Assembly: GCA_002471375.1 (NCBI GenBank)
Contig: DKPV01000086.1
Location: forward strand, 1 to 42,640
Reading direction: 5' to 3'
Length of the DNA stretch: 42,640 bases
Origin: Flavobacteriales bacterium UBA7325
GTDB taxonomy: Bacteria > Bacteroidota > Bacteroidia > Flavobacteriales_D > Crocinitomicaceae
Every line of letters begins with the position of its first letter. Position 1 is the first letter of the stretch. The notes beneath the pieces are model-generated. The model had not been told where the DNA came from and searched no databases. It saw nothing but the letters and a program-made list of their open reading frames with translations. Shown piece after piece: positions 25,459-33,813 of the stretch. The position numbers and the translations under genes were made by a program.

Positions 25459-26646
25459 ATGATTAAGTTGAAACCACCAAAAACCGATTATGCTTCACTG
25501 GACGATGTTGGGAAATTCAACATGATGTGGAATATTAGTTTGGTGCTAGTTCCTGTTTTCTTCATTTTATTCGTTACCCATCTCGTTTATAATGATCCAA
25601 GCTGGATTACTTCATTTACAGCAATTCTTCTTGCATTAAGTAATTCCCTTTTACTATACAAAACTCGCAAATACAAATTAGCCGGTATCATTTCAACGAT
25701 ACTAGCCGTATTAATAAGTCAGTCAGTTATATTTTTAGTCAATGATTCGCACATTGCTGCAGATGTCATGTGGTGCGTCCTTGTTGGGATTTTTTCCTTC
25801 TTCTTATTTGGAGGCTTTATTGGTACTTTCGTCTTACTCTTGAACCTTTCAGGGCTGATTATTTTTTTAATGAATGGAGGTCCAGAAGAAATAATCGGTA
25901 AAGGTGTCAGCCCAGGCCAGGTTAACTACAGAATGGTTGTCAATGTTTATTATGTAGCACTGGCATTGGCGTTTATCCTCTACAAAATGATTTCAAATAA
26001 CCAAGACGTTAACAAGAGATACGAGCTGGAGATTCAAAGAAATGAAATATTACTAAAGGAAATCCACCACCGAGTAAAGAATAATCTTCAAATTATATCA
26101 AGCCTTCTTAAATTGCAGGCCGCTGAATCTGAAAATGATTCGGTATCCGAACATTTTGATGAAGCAATTAATAGAATCCGATCCATGGCATTGATCCATG
26201 AGAAAATGTATCATAACGATGATCTTTCGAAGATCGATATTCAATCCTATTTAGTCTCATTGACGGAGGACATCTGTTCATCCATTGGATTTGATTCAAA
26301 CATTGAGTTCAATGTTAATTCCGAGATTAAAAAAGTTGACATTAAGAGTATTGTTCCAATCTCCTTGATCTTTAACGAACTAATAACGAACAGCATGAAA
26401 CACGGTTTTGCTGAATCCGATTCAGGTGAAATTAATGTTGAAATCAAGGTGAAAAACGACAGAACTATCTTCGAATACCGGGACAATGGTAAATGGAAGG
26501 AACCCGCAAAGAAGATGACTTTTGGCTTGGACTTGTTAGATACCCTAACTGAGCAGCTAGAGGGTAACTTTGATCGTAAATTCGACAATGGAACGGAATA
26601 CACATTCTCATTTGAAACTGAAACCCTCTTTTTTAAAGAGCGCTAA
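25459..26646 (+). CDS. Membrane sensor histidine kinase, HisKA_2 type (orphan)
   Basis: A 395-residue kinase. Residues 25-180 hold about five or six hydrophobic segments with almost no periplasmic domain. A short linker leads to the phosphoacceptor motif EIHHRVKNNLQIISSLLKLQ (201-220), where H203 or H204 is the phosphorylated residue. The N box is ISLIFNELITNSMKHGFAE (301-319), and later come YRDNGKW and MTFGLDLLDTLTEQLEG in the HATPase_c domain. HisKA_2 kinases usually pair with atypical responders or PhyR-like regulators. No response regulator lies next to it. The signal it senses is unknown; the membrane-embedded sensor suggests something inside or near the membrane. Confidence 0.88.
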   Translation: MIKLKPPKTDYASLDDVGKFNMMWNISLVLVPVFFILFVTHLVYNDPSWITSFTAILLALSNSLLLYKTRKYKLAGIISTILAVLISQSVIFLVNDSHIAADVMWCVLVGIFSFFLFGGFIGTFVLLLNLSGLIIFLMNGGPEEIIGKGVSPGQVNYRMVVNVYYVALALAFILYKMISNNQDVNKRYELEIQRNEILLKEIHHRVKNNLQIISSLLKLQAAESENDSVSEHFDEAINRIRSMALIHEKMYHNDDLSKIDIQSYLVSLTEDICSSIGFDSNIEFNVNSEIKKVDIKSIVPISLIFNELITNSMKHGFAESDSGEINVEIKVKNDRTIFEYRDNGKWKEPAKKMTFGLDLLDTLTEQLEGNFDRKFDNGTEYTFSFETETLFFKER

Positions 26647-26809
26647 CGATCTGAGTCCCTTTTAGCAGTCAGGCATTCTGACCTAAAATTCGAGACAATA
26701 ATGAGAAATATTTTTGCCCAACAATTCAATTTCAACCGCGGATGGTAGGTGAAACAACCATCTCCGTAAATTCCTTTTCGTTTTACCCTCTTCAGATCAG
26801 TAGTATTCT

Positions 26810-26817
26810 TATCTTTG
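26810..26817 (+). promoter_or_regulatory. Candidate -7 promoter box of the thrS operon
   Basis: TATCTTTG is the commonest form of the Bacteroidota -7 element and lies 22 bases before the thrS ATG. No TTG is found at the usual -33 distance. An identical box precedes the gene at 30204. Confidence 0.55.
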
Positions 26818-26839
26818 CGCCTTAAACTTTAGGCAGAAA

Positions 26840-28774
26840 ATGATAGATATAACTCTTCCGGATGGCTCGATAAAACAAGTTGAGAAAGGAACTACAGCAA
26901 TGGATATTGCTATGGGTATCTCAGAAGGACTTGCTAGAAATGTACTAGCAGCAAAGGTAAACGACGAAGTAATCGATGCAAATCGAGGAATTGATTCAAA
27001 TGCCACCTTGCAGTTATTGACCTGGAGAGACACGGAAGGAAAATCTACAATGTGGCACTCTTCTGCTCACTTGATGGCCGAAGCCCTTGAGTTTTACTAT
27101 CCTGGAATTAAGCTTGCGATTGGACCTCCAGTGAAAAATGGATTTTACTATGACGTAGATTTCATGGATTACCAAATTCACGAGAGTGATTTAGTTAAAA
27201 TCGAGCAAAAAATGAAAGAACTTGCGAAGCAAAAGAATGCTTACGTAAGAAAAGATATGTCGAAGAGTGATGCTGTTGCTTATTTCAAGAACTTAGAAGA
27301 TCCTTACAAATTGGAGCTCCTTGAAGACCTTGAAGACGGAACAATTACATTCTATACGCAAGGTGAATTCACAGATCTTTGTCGTGGACCACACATCCCA
27401 CACACCGGATTCATCAAAGCAATTAAGCTGACTGCAATTGCAGGAGCGTATTGGCGTGGCGATGAGAAAAACAAGCAGTTAACACGTATCTACGGAATTA
27501 CATTCCCGAAGAATGCTGAGTTGACTGAGTACCTAGAAAAAGTTGAATTAGCTAAAGCGAGAGATCACAGAAAACTCGGTAAAGAGCTTGATTTATTTGC
27601 ATTCTCTCAGAGAGTTGGACAAGGATTACCGTTATGGCTTCCTAAAGGAGCTGAGTTGCGTGAACGCTTAGAAAATTTCTTGAAACGCGCGCAAAAGATA
27701 GGTGGTTACGATCAAGTAATTACTCCACACATTGGTAGTAAGGAATTATATGTGTGTTCTGGTCACTACGCAAAATATGGTGAAGATTCATTCCAACCGA
27801 TTGGAACACCACATGAAGGTGAAGAGTTCTTATTGAAACCAATGAACTGCCCACACCACTGCGAGATATTCAAGACACGGCCAAGATCATATAAAGATTT
27901 ACCTATTAGATTTGCTGAATTTGGTACCGTATACCGTTATGAGCAATCAGGTGAACTTCACGGATTAACAAGAGTGCGTGGCTTTACTCAGGACGATGCA
28001 CACATATTCTGTACACAAGATCAAGTAAAGGATGAATTTAAAAAAGTAATTGATCTCGTTCTTTACATATTCAAGACTTTGAAATTCGAGAACTTCAAAG
28101 CTCAAGTTTCATTAAGAGATAAAGACACTCCAGACAAATACATAGGAAGCGATGCGAACTGGGACAAAGCAGAACGAGCAATTATCGAAGCTGCAGATGA
28201 AAAAAATCTACCTACAATCGTTGAGACTGGTGAAGCAGCCTTCTACGGGCCAAAGTTAGATTTCATGGTTGAAGATGCTTTAGGCAGAGAATGGCAACTA
28301 GGAACTATTCAAGTTGATTACAATCTACCAGAGCGATTTGAGTTAGAGTATACTGGTTCTGATAACCAGAAACACAGACCGGTAATGATTCACCGAGCAC
28401 CATTTGGTTCAATGGAAAGATTCGTTGCAGTTCTCCTAGAGCACTGCGGTGGAGACTTCCCATTATGGTTAACAGGTGATCAAGTAGCAATCCTTCCAAT
28501 CAGTGAAAAGTACAACGATTACTGTGAAAAGCTTTTGCAATTACTAAATAATTCCGATATTCGCGGATTCGTTGACGACCGTAACGAGAAGGTAGGTAAG
28601 AAAATACGTGAATCTGAGCTGAAGAAAATTCCATTCATGCTCATCATTGGCGAGAAAGAAGTTGAGAACAATGCAATTTCAGTACGTCAGAGAGGAATGG
28701 ATGATTTAGGACAGATGGATGTAGATAGTTTTATCCAACTTTTGAATAAGGCAGTTGAAGACGAATTAGCTTGA
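26840..28774 (+). CDS. thrS: Threonine--tRNA ligase
   Basis: A 644-residue ThrRS with full domain order: N-terminal TGS domain (about 1-61), editing domain with the HSSAH motif (H73, H77), class II catalytic core and C-terminal anticodon-binding domain. Catalytic zinc would bind C337 in PMNCPHHCEIF together with later histidines, one in the motif region VMIHRAPFGSMER. The enzyme charges tRNA-Thr and removes mischarged serine. It heads a run with infC, rpmI and rplT, an arrangement widely conserved in bacteria. The spacing to infC is 27 bases. Confidence 0.97.
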   Translation: MIDITLPDGSIKQVEKGTTAMDIAMGISEGLARNVLAAKVNDEVIDANRGIDSNATLQLLTWRDTEGKSTMWHSSAHLMAEALEFYYPGIKLAIGPPVKNGFYYDVDFMDYQIHESDLVKIEQKMKELAKQKNAYVRKDMSKSDAVAYFKNLEDPYKLELLEDLEDGTITFYTQGEFTDLCRGPHIPHTGFIKAIKLTAIAGAYWRGDEKNKQLTRIYGITFPKNAELTEYLEKVELAKARDHRKLGKELDLFAFSQRVGQGLPLWLPKGAELRERLENFLKRAQKIGGYDQVITPHIGSKELYVCSGHYAKYGEDSFQPIGTPHEGEEFLLKPMNCPHHCEIFKTRPRSYKDLPIRFAEFGTVYRYEQSGELHGLTRVRGFTQDDAHIFCTQDQVKDEFKKVIDLVLYIFKTLKFENFKAQVSLRDKDTPDKYIGSDANWDKAERAIIEAADEKNLPTIVETGEAAFYGPKLDFMVEDALGREWQLGTIQVDYNLPERFELEYTGSDNQKHRPVMIHRAPFGSMERFVAVLLEHCGGDFPLWLTGDQVAILPISEKYNDYCEKLLQLLNNSDIRGFVDDRNEKVGKKIRESELKKIPFMLIIGEKEVENNAISVRQRGMDDLGQMDVDSFIQLLNKAVEDELA

Positions 28775-28801
28775 AATAATTAAAACAGTTTATTACAATT
28801 A

Positions 28802-29356
28802 ATGAGAAGACCGCACCATAGAAAGAAGTTTGTACGTAGAGAAGATACGGCAAAGCACAGAATTAACGAGAAAATCGTAGCTCCTGAAATTCGCCTTGTA
28901 ATTGAGGGTGAAGAGCCTAGAGTTATCTCAGTTAAGGAAGCCTTGGTTATGGCGGATAAAGCAGATTTAGATCTGGTCGAAATCTCACCTAAAGCGAATC
29001 CTCCTGTTTGTAAAATGTTGGACTACAAAAAGTTCCTTTACAACCAGAAGAAGAAGCAAAAAGAACTCAAAGCTAAGCAAAGTAAGGTTGTCATCAAGGA
29101 AATCCGTTACGGGCCTAACACTGATGACCATGATTTCAATTTCAAGTTAGCTCACGCGAAGAAATTCTTGGAAGAAGGATCAAAATTGAAAGCATATGTA
29201 TTCTTCAGAGGTCGTACTATTGTATTTAAGGACCGAGGGGAAATTTTATTACTTCGTCTAGCTCAAGAGTTAGAAGAATATGGAGTAGTTGAGCAAATGC
29301 CAAAATTAGAGGGGAAACGCATGACAATCATGATCAACTCGAAGAAATCAAAATAA
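28802..29356 (+). CDS. infC: Translation initiation factor IF-3
   Basis: A 184-residue IF-3. The N-terminal domain carries RINEKIVAPEIRLVIEGEEP and SVKEALVMADKADLDLVEIS; the lysine-rich linker KKFLYNQKKKQKELKAKQSK leads to a C-terminal domain with EIRYGPNTDDHDFNFKLAHA and KKFLEEGSKLKAYVFFRGR. IF-3 binds the 30S subunit and checks initiator tRNA and start codons. Here it starts at ATG; the rare AUU start used for autoregulation in E. coli is not seen. An extra basic N-terminus (RRPHHRKKFVRRED) precedes the canonical part, as in other Bacteroidota. Confidence 0.97.
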   Translation: MRRPHHRKKFVRREDTAKHRINEKIVAPEIRLVIEGEEPRVISVKEALVMADKADLDLVEISPKANPPVCKMLDYKKFLYNQKKKQKELKAKQSKVVIKEIRYGPNTDDHDFNFKLAHAKKFLEEGSKLKAYVFFRGRTIVFKDRGEILLLRLAQELEEYGVVEQMPKLEGKRMTIMINSKKSK

Positions 29357-29442
29357 AAGAAACAAAGTTTCGATCGAACCTAACGAAGAGAAAGAAACCA
29401 AGTATAAAGAGCAGTATAGCGGTAACTTAAAACTAAAGAGAG

Positions 29443-29640
29443 ATGCCAAAAATGAAAACTAAATCTAGTGCTAAGAAGAGATTCAAAATCACTGGAAGCG
29501 GTAAAATTAAAAGAAAGCACGCTTTTAAAAGTCACATCTTAACAAAGAAGACTAAAAAGCAAAAGAGAAACTTGACGCACGACGGACTGGTACACAAGGC
29601 AGACGAACCGAACATCAAGCAACAATTGTGCATGAAGTAA
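29443..29640 (+). CDS. rpmI: 50S ribosomal protein L35
   Basis: A 65-residue basic protein with the L35 signature MPKMKTKSSAKKRFKITGSG and GKIKRKHAFKSHILTKK. It is a component of the large ribosomal subunit. It lies 86 bases after infC and 103 bases before rplT, in the order seen in most bacteria. A short hairpin, TCCGA-TAG-TCGGA, starts immediately after the stop. Confidence 0.97.
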   Translation: MPKMKTKSSAKKRFKITGSGKIKRKHAFKSHILTKKTKKQKRNLTHDGLVHKADEPNIKQQLCMK

Positions 29641-29743
29641 TCCGATAGTCGGACTTACTTTAAAAAACAGGTAATGTTAACCAAGTAACGAGTAACTAAG
29701 TCAACTGAAACAGTGTTGCACTCTTTATTAAAAACAAATTATT

Positions 29744-30091
29744 ATGCCAAGATCAGTAAATCATGTAGCTTCAAAAGCGCGTCGTAAGAACGTAATGAAG
29801 CACGCCAAAGGTTACTTTGGAAGAAGAAAAAACGTTTGGACAGTAGCAAAGAACGCCGTTGAAAAAGGGTGGGAATTCGCTTACACTGGACGTAAACAAA
29901 AGAAAAGAAATTTCCGTTCTTTGTGGATTACGCGTATTAACGCAGGTGCACGTCAACACGGGATGAGCTACTCTCAATTCATGGGACTCGTTAACAAGAG
30001 TGAAATGGAGTTAAATCGCAAGGTTCTTGCAGATTTAGCAATGAATCACCCAGATGCTTTTAAAGCAGTTGTGGATTCTGTGAAGAAGTAA
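29744..30091 (+). CDS. rplT: 50S ribosomal protein L20
   Basis: A 115-residue L20 with the signature MKHAKGYFGRRKNVWTVAKN and RNFRSLWITRINAGARQHGM. It binds 23S rRNA early in assembly and in some bacteria represses its own operon. It closes the thrS-infC-rpmI-rplT run and is followed by a strong terminator 23 bases downstream. Confidence 0.97.
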   Translation: MPRSVNHVASKARRKNVMKHAKGYFGRRKNVWTVAKNAVEKGWEFAYTGRKQKKRNFRSLWITRINAGARQHGMSYSQFMGLVNKSEMELNRKVLADLAMNHPDAFKAVVDSVKK

Positions 30092-30114
30092 ATTATTAAC
30101 ATCGCTATACTTGA

Positions 30115-30144
30115 AACGCCTCGATTTTATCGGGGCGTTTTTTT
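30115..30144 (+). terminator. Rho-independent terminator of the thrS-rplT operon
   Basis: AACGCCTCGAT and ATCGGGGCGTT pair over 11 bp (one G-T) around a three-base loop, followed by a run of T up to 30144. Confidence 0.92.
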
Positions 30145-30183
30145 GTACCTAAACTTCTCCTCTACCTCTGGAAACTAATATTG

Positions 30184-30191
30184 TATCTTTG
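30184..30191 (+). promoter_or_regulatory. Candidate -7 promoter box of the lipoprotein hydrolase gene
   Basis: TATCTTTG, identical to the thrS box. It overlaps the TTG at 30189 that would otherwise be the longest possible start, so it argues for the GTG at 30204 and for a very short or absent leader. Confidence 0.45.
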
Positions 30192-30203
30192 AAAATAAAA
30201 ACT

Positions 30204-31097
30204 GTGCGTCTTTTCTATTCAATTATACTGCTTTCCTCACTCTCTTTAGCGACTATCGCTTGTGGAGAGTCAACGACATCTATTGATATAATGGGAACAG
30301 ATAAAACCCCGGAGGATACAGCGAAAGTCGATATACCTCAACCCGCACTTCGACATGACAGCACCTTTACTCTTGACTTCAATGGGAACCCAATTGAGGT
30401 AGTTGTAAAAACATCAGAAAAAGAATTCATCGGAAGTATTATCGTGCTACCCGGATGGAATTACCCTAACACTGGTTGGTGTGACAGCACAGATCTATGT
30501 ACTGAAGCTCTTTCTAGAGGATACACGCTGATACTTCCACAAATGGGAAAAAGTATATATTGCCAAAACACCTATCCACAAACAAGACAGAGCTGGTTGA
30601 AATACCCAACACGAAAATGGATGAGCGACGAAATGATGCCGTACATTCAAGATCACTTCGCACTTTTACTTGCCGCCCAACCTAACTTTACTCTAGGCTT
30701 ATCAACTGGAGCGAGAGGTGCTACGCTGTTAGCCTTAGATCATCCTCATATTTTTAATGCATGCGCAGCATTATCTGGTGACTATGATCAATCTGCTTTC
30801 CCAAAAGACAATCTCTATATTGGTTATTACGGTCAAATGAATCAGTTCGAAGAGCGTTGGACCAAAGATGACAATATTATAACTCAAATAAAACAACTAC
30901 AGGTTCCAATGTATGTTGGTCATGGAACCTTAGATAAAGTCGTGGATATACAACACTCAGACATATTCGTTGAAGCAATGAAGCAAACAGGATTGAATCA
31001 TCTTTACCATGTTGACCCTAATGCGGCTCACACTTATTCTTATTGGAATTCAGAAGTTAATGCGATGCTAGACTTCTTTGAGCCTCATACAGATTAG
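30204..31097 (+). CDS. Alpha/beta-hydrolase fold lipoprotein (esterase/peptidase-like)
   Basis: A protein of 297 residues from the GTG at 30204, or 302 from the TTG at 30189; no ATG precedes the signal peptide. The N-terminus (RLFYSIILLSSLSLATIAC) is a lipoprotein signal. Counting from the TTG start, the fold shows IIVLPGWNYPNTGW as the oxyanion region, the nucleophile elbow GLSTGARG (S172), an acid at D249 in VGHGTLDKVVD and a histidine at H281 in NAAHTYSYW. This is a complete serine-hydrolase triad of the dienelactone-hydrolase/prolyl-oligopeptidase kind. Substrate unknown. It is separate from the ribosomal operon, which ends just upstream. Confidence 0.78.
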   Translation: MRLFYSIILLSSLSLATIACGESTTSIDIMGTDKTPEDTAKVDIPQPALRHDSTFTLDFNGNPIEVVVKTSEKEFIGSIIVLPGWNYPNTGWCDSTDLCTEALSRGYTLILPQMGKSIYCQNTYPQTRQSWLKYPTRKWMSDEMMPYIQDHFALLLAAQPNFTLGLSTGARGATLLALDHPHIFNACAALSGDYDQSAFPKDNLYIGYYGQMNQFEERWTKDDNIITQIKQLQVPMYVGHGTLDKVVDIQHSDIFVEAMKQTGLNHLYHVDPNAAHTYSYWNSEVNAMLDFFEPHTD

Positions 31098-31105
31098 AAA
31101 GCAGG

Positions 31106-31128
31106 AAACGAAATTCTTATTTTCGTTT
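31106..31128. terminator. Possible bidirectional terminator between convergent genes
   Basis: AAACGAAA and TTTCGTTT form an 8-bp AT-rich inverted repeat with a 7-base loop, between two genes that converge. It overlaps the stop of the minus-strand gene, and the T runs are short, so this is tentative. Confidence 0.35.
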
Positions 31129-32316
31129 TGCCTTCATCAAGTTAGAAACACCTTTCATATATTGGTATCCAATCCCAAATGGAAGATCTTTAACTCCTTC
31201 TCCTTTGTAAGCCTCTTTCAAGTCTAACTGCTGACGTTCTGCAAACAATGATATTGGATTTTGAAAGTGACCGTAATAAGTCAATTCCCACTTACTCTCA
31301 TCAAAATACTTGATTGGTATACCTGAATCATCTTGAAGAACATACTCGCAATTATCTAGAATAATGTTTCTTACAATGCTGAAAGTTGGGCGGTGCATTA
31401 AATAAGAAGCCGACTTCACGTAAGTTGATTTCATATTCAGTGATTTCAAGTAGGCAACGAAGTCAGTTCTTGACTCAAGCCCTTTAGCAACTAATCCACC
31501 GCGACTATGGTATGGCGAGTTTTGAAGATTCACTGCAAAGTATGTCAATGTGCGTACCTTATCAGATCCTTCTCGCTGAAAGTAGTAACGATTCCCGAAA
31601 TAAGTGGAATCTGCAAGCCCATCTAACTCAGTTGTCAACGACCCATCTGCCATAACCCCAACACGCTCTTGATATAACACTTTATGTCCCGTTCTATTCA
31701 TGAACTGCATTAAAACTGGTAAAGTACCATCAACTTCTCCGTTGAAGTCATCAGCCATAGCGATGGTTCTAAAGAAGCTTTTCCCAAGAATCATATGCAT
31801 CGATCTGCGTACACCATTCAAGTATACTTGATCTTTACCTTCAGCAGATTTCTGGATCATATCAGGATAAGTACCGATTGGCTCTAGTCCAATCATAACG
31901 ATATTTTCATATTCAGGAAAAAACACATCAGCATGAAGGAAATCTGGTCCAGAGAATGGATAGAATAATGTTCCTCCCCCTTCATTAGCCTCCCCCATTT
32001 CAGATTCTGACCATTTACGCATGATTGGAAGTTTTTCATTCGTCTTTTTCCATAACCCATCCATCGAAGTCTTGTAAGATTGCCATGTACTTTTCGCTTC
32101 AATCAAGCTAAGAGAAGATTCTGAACCTCCTTCTACACCAGCTACAAAATTGGAAAGATCATTGAATTTTGCATCCTGTGGATAATCAACAACATCAACT
32201 TGCTCTTGCTTTAAAGAGTCTGTTTCATTTTCTACAACTGGCTCATCCGTTTCTGAAGTTTCCGAACCACATGCAGTCAATAATAGTGCGAATGATAAAT
32301 ATGCTAACTTTTTCAT
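31117..32316 (-). CDS. Conserved lipoprotein of unknown function
   Basis: A 399-residue lipoprotein. The start at 32316 gives MKKLAYLSFALLLTACGSE with lipidated C16; an in-frame start at 32367 would add 17 residues. An acidic linker (ETSETDEPVVENETDSLKQE) follows. The core carries TLFYPFSGPDFLHADVFFPE and YENIVMIGLEPIGTYPD, and ends WELTYYGHFQNPISLFAERQ. The YPFSGPDFL...GLEPIG pattern recurs, as far as I recall, in uncharacterised secreted proteins, but I cannot name a family or function. It converges with the hydrolase and diverges from the APC permease. Confidence 0.75.
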   Translation of the reverse strand: MKKLAYLSFALLLTACGSETSETDEPVVENETDSLKQEQVDVVDYPQDAKFNDLSNFVAGVEGGSESSLSLIEAKSTWQSYKTSMDGLWKKTNEKLPIMRKWSESEMGEANEGGGTLFYPFSGPDFLHADVFFPEYENIVMIGLEPIGTYPDMIQKSAEGKDQVYLNGVRRSMHMILGKSFFRTIAMADDFNGEVDGTLPVLMQFMNRTGHKVLYQERVGVMADGSLTTELDGLADSTYFGNRYYFQREGSDKVRTLTYFAVNLQNSPYHSRGGLVAKGLESRTDFVAYLKSLNMKSTYVKSASYLMHRPTFSIVRNIILDNCEYVLQDDSGIPIKYFDESKWELTYYGHFQNPISLFAERQQLDLKEAYKGEGVKDLPFGIGYQYMKGVSNLMKAKRK

Positions 32317-32377
32317 AACGAGAATTGATGTGTTTTTACAAATTTGCTCATTTAAATTGACTCTCAATTGATTATCC

Positions 32378-32406
32378 TAAAAAAAAAGTACTTTAGGTGT
32401 CTTCTT
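32378..32406 (+). promoter_or_regulatory. Candidate promoter of the APC permease operon
   Basis: TTG (32378-32380), 18-base spacer and TACTTTAG (32399-32406), one base off TAnnTTTG. The ATG is 28 bases downstream. Confidence 0.45.
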
Positions 32407-32434
32407 AAATCCCCAACCAATAATTCATAAGAAT

Positions 32435-33811
32435 ATGGCTATAAAATATACTCGATCAGTTGCAACAAATATGGTGATTGCAAACATGATTGGTACTGGA
32501 ATTTTCACCTCTCTCGGATATCAAGTTATTGATGGAGGAATTCCAGATCCGTTCGTGATTCTTGTTATTTGGTTAATAGGAGGAATTATTTCTCTTTGTG
32601 GAGCCACAGTTTACGGAGAAGTTGCCACGAGTATTCCTAAATCAGGTGGAGAGTATACTTTTCTTACAGAGCTCTACCATCCTCTGCTTGGATTTATCAG
32701 CGGGTGGATTTCTATCACCATAGGTTTCTCTGCAGCTATTGCTGGACTATCGATTGCAACAGGAGAATACTTCTTGCCGATTCTCGGGATGGAGAATACA
32801 GAGGCTGCCATGGGCGTGCCGATCGTAAAACTCATAGGCTGCGTCGTTATCGCGATTGTCGCTATAATACAGTTTGGAGGTGTTAAAATTGGGGGTATGG
32901 TCCAAAATTACATGACCTATATTAAACTTGCTCTCGTTGCAGTATTCCTCGCTCTTCCATTTTTCTTTGGAACCGATGCTAATACTTCAGGAATCAGTTT
33001 TGCACCGTCAGACGGAAGTTTGGATATGATCTTTAGCCTATCTTTTGCAGGATCACTAGTATGGGTAATGTTCGCCTACAGTGGATGGAACGCAAGCTCG
33101 TATATCGTTGGAAATTTAGAGAATCCAAAGCGTAATCTACCATTCTCTTTAATGGTTGGAACGCTAATTGTAACTGTGCTATATATGTTATTGAATACAG
33201 TGTTTATGTACGTTGCTACTTTTGAAGAGCTTGCTTTCCAGGTGGATCTTGGAAACGTAGTCTCAACAAAACTTCTTGGAAATACGATCGGATTGATTTT
33301 TAGTGGAGTCTTTTCACTCGCATTGATTTCTGGATTGAATGCAATGTTTATTGCTGGCCCTCGCGTTGCTCAACAAATGGGAAAGGATCATGTTGTATTT
33401 AAAGCACTCGGAAAAGAGAGTAAAAGTGGAGCTCCAAAGGCGGCTATAATAACTATGATGATTATATCTATAATACTTGTTTTTACCTTCTCATTCTCTG
33501 ACCTAATCAAGTTTACAGGGTTTACGCTTTCTATCTTTGCCTTGCTTACAGTGTTTGGTGTCTTTATCTTAAGAAAGCGAGGAAATCAAGGAGAGAATGT
33601 TGTTAAGTCATGGGCTTATCCGCTTTCGCCAATAATATTCATTGCACTAACAATATGGATGATTTTGTACTTTGCAATCGAACAACCAATTATCATTCTC
33701 TGGTTCTTCTTCATCATTACTCCCGCCATCATCATATACTATGTGACTAAATCGAATAATGACAAGATTACCTCCGCTAATGCAAATGAGGATGATCTTT
33801 CAAAACAGTAA
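32435..33811 (+). CDS. APC family amino acid permease
   Basis: A 458-residue inner-membrane transporter with about twelve hydrophobic segments. The first helix has the substrate-binding break NMIGTGIFTSLGY, a hallmark of the amino acid-polyamine-organocation family. Further family features are the ATVYGEVATSIPKSGGEYTF segment and the FAYSGWNASSYIVGNLENPK loop of helix 6. It resembles LAT/cationic amino acid type members, but the substrate cannot be predicted. Two bases separate its stop from the next ATG, so it is co-transcribed with the serine hydrolase. Confidence 0.9.
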   Translation: MAIKYTRSVATNMVIANMIGTGIFTSLGYQVIDGGIPDPFVILVIWLIGGIISLCGATVYGEVATSIPKSGGEYTFLTELYHPLLGFISGWISITIGFSAAIAGLSIATGEYFLPILGMENTEAAMGVPIVKLIGCVVIAIVAIIQFGGVKIGGMVQNYMTYIKLALVAVFLALPFFFGTDANTSGISFAPSDGSLDMIFSLSFAGSLVWVMFAYSGWNASSYIVGNLENPKRNLPFSLMVGTLIVTVLYMLLNTVFMYVATFEELAFQVDLGNVVSTKLLGNTIGLIFSGVFSLALISGLNAMFIAGPRVAQQMGKDHVVFKALGKESKSGAPKAAIITMMIISIILVFTFSFSDLIKFTGFTLSIFALLTVFGVFILRKRGNQGENVVKSWAYPLSPIIFIALTIWMILYFAIEQPIIILWFFFIITPAIIIYYVTKSNNDKITSANANEDDLSKQ

Positions 33812-33813
33812 AA

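Noticed and set aside
26741..26762. GATGGT/ACCATC hairpin before thrS as a T-box or threonine attenuator
   Set aside because: It lies upstream of the likely thrS promoter box, T-boxes are not expected in Bacteroidota, and the T-box conserved sequence is absent.
29641..29743. rpmI-rplT intergenic space as an L20 autoregulatory leader
   Set aside because: Only a 5-bp hairpin directly after the rpmI stop is visible; I see no rRNA-like L20 binding fold, so it is not annotated.
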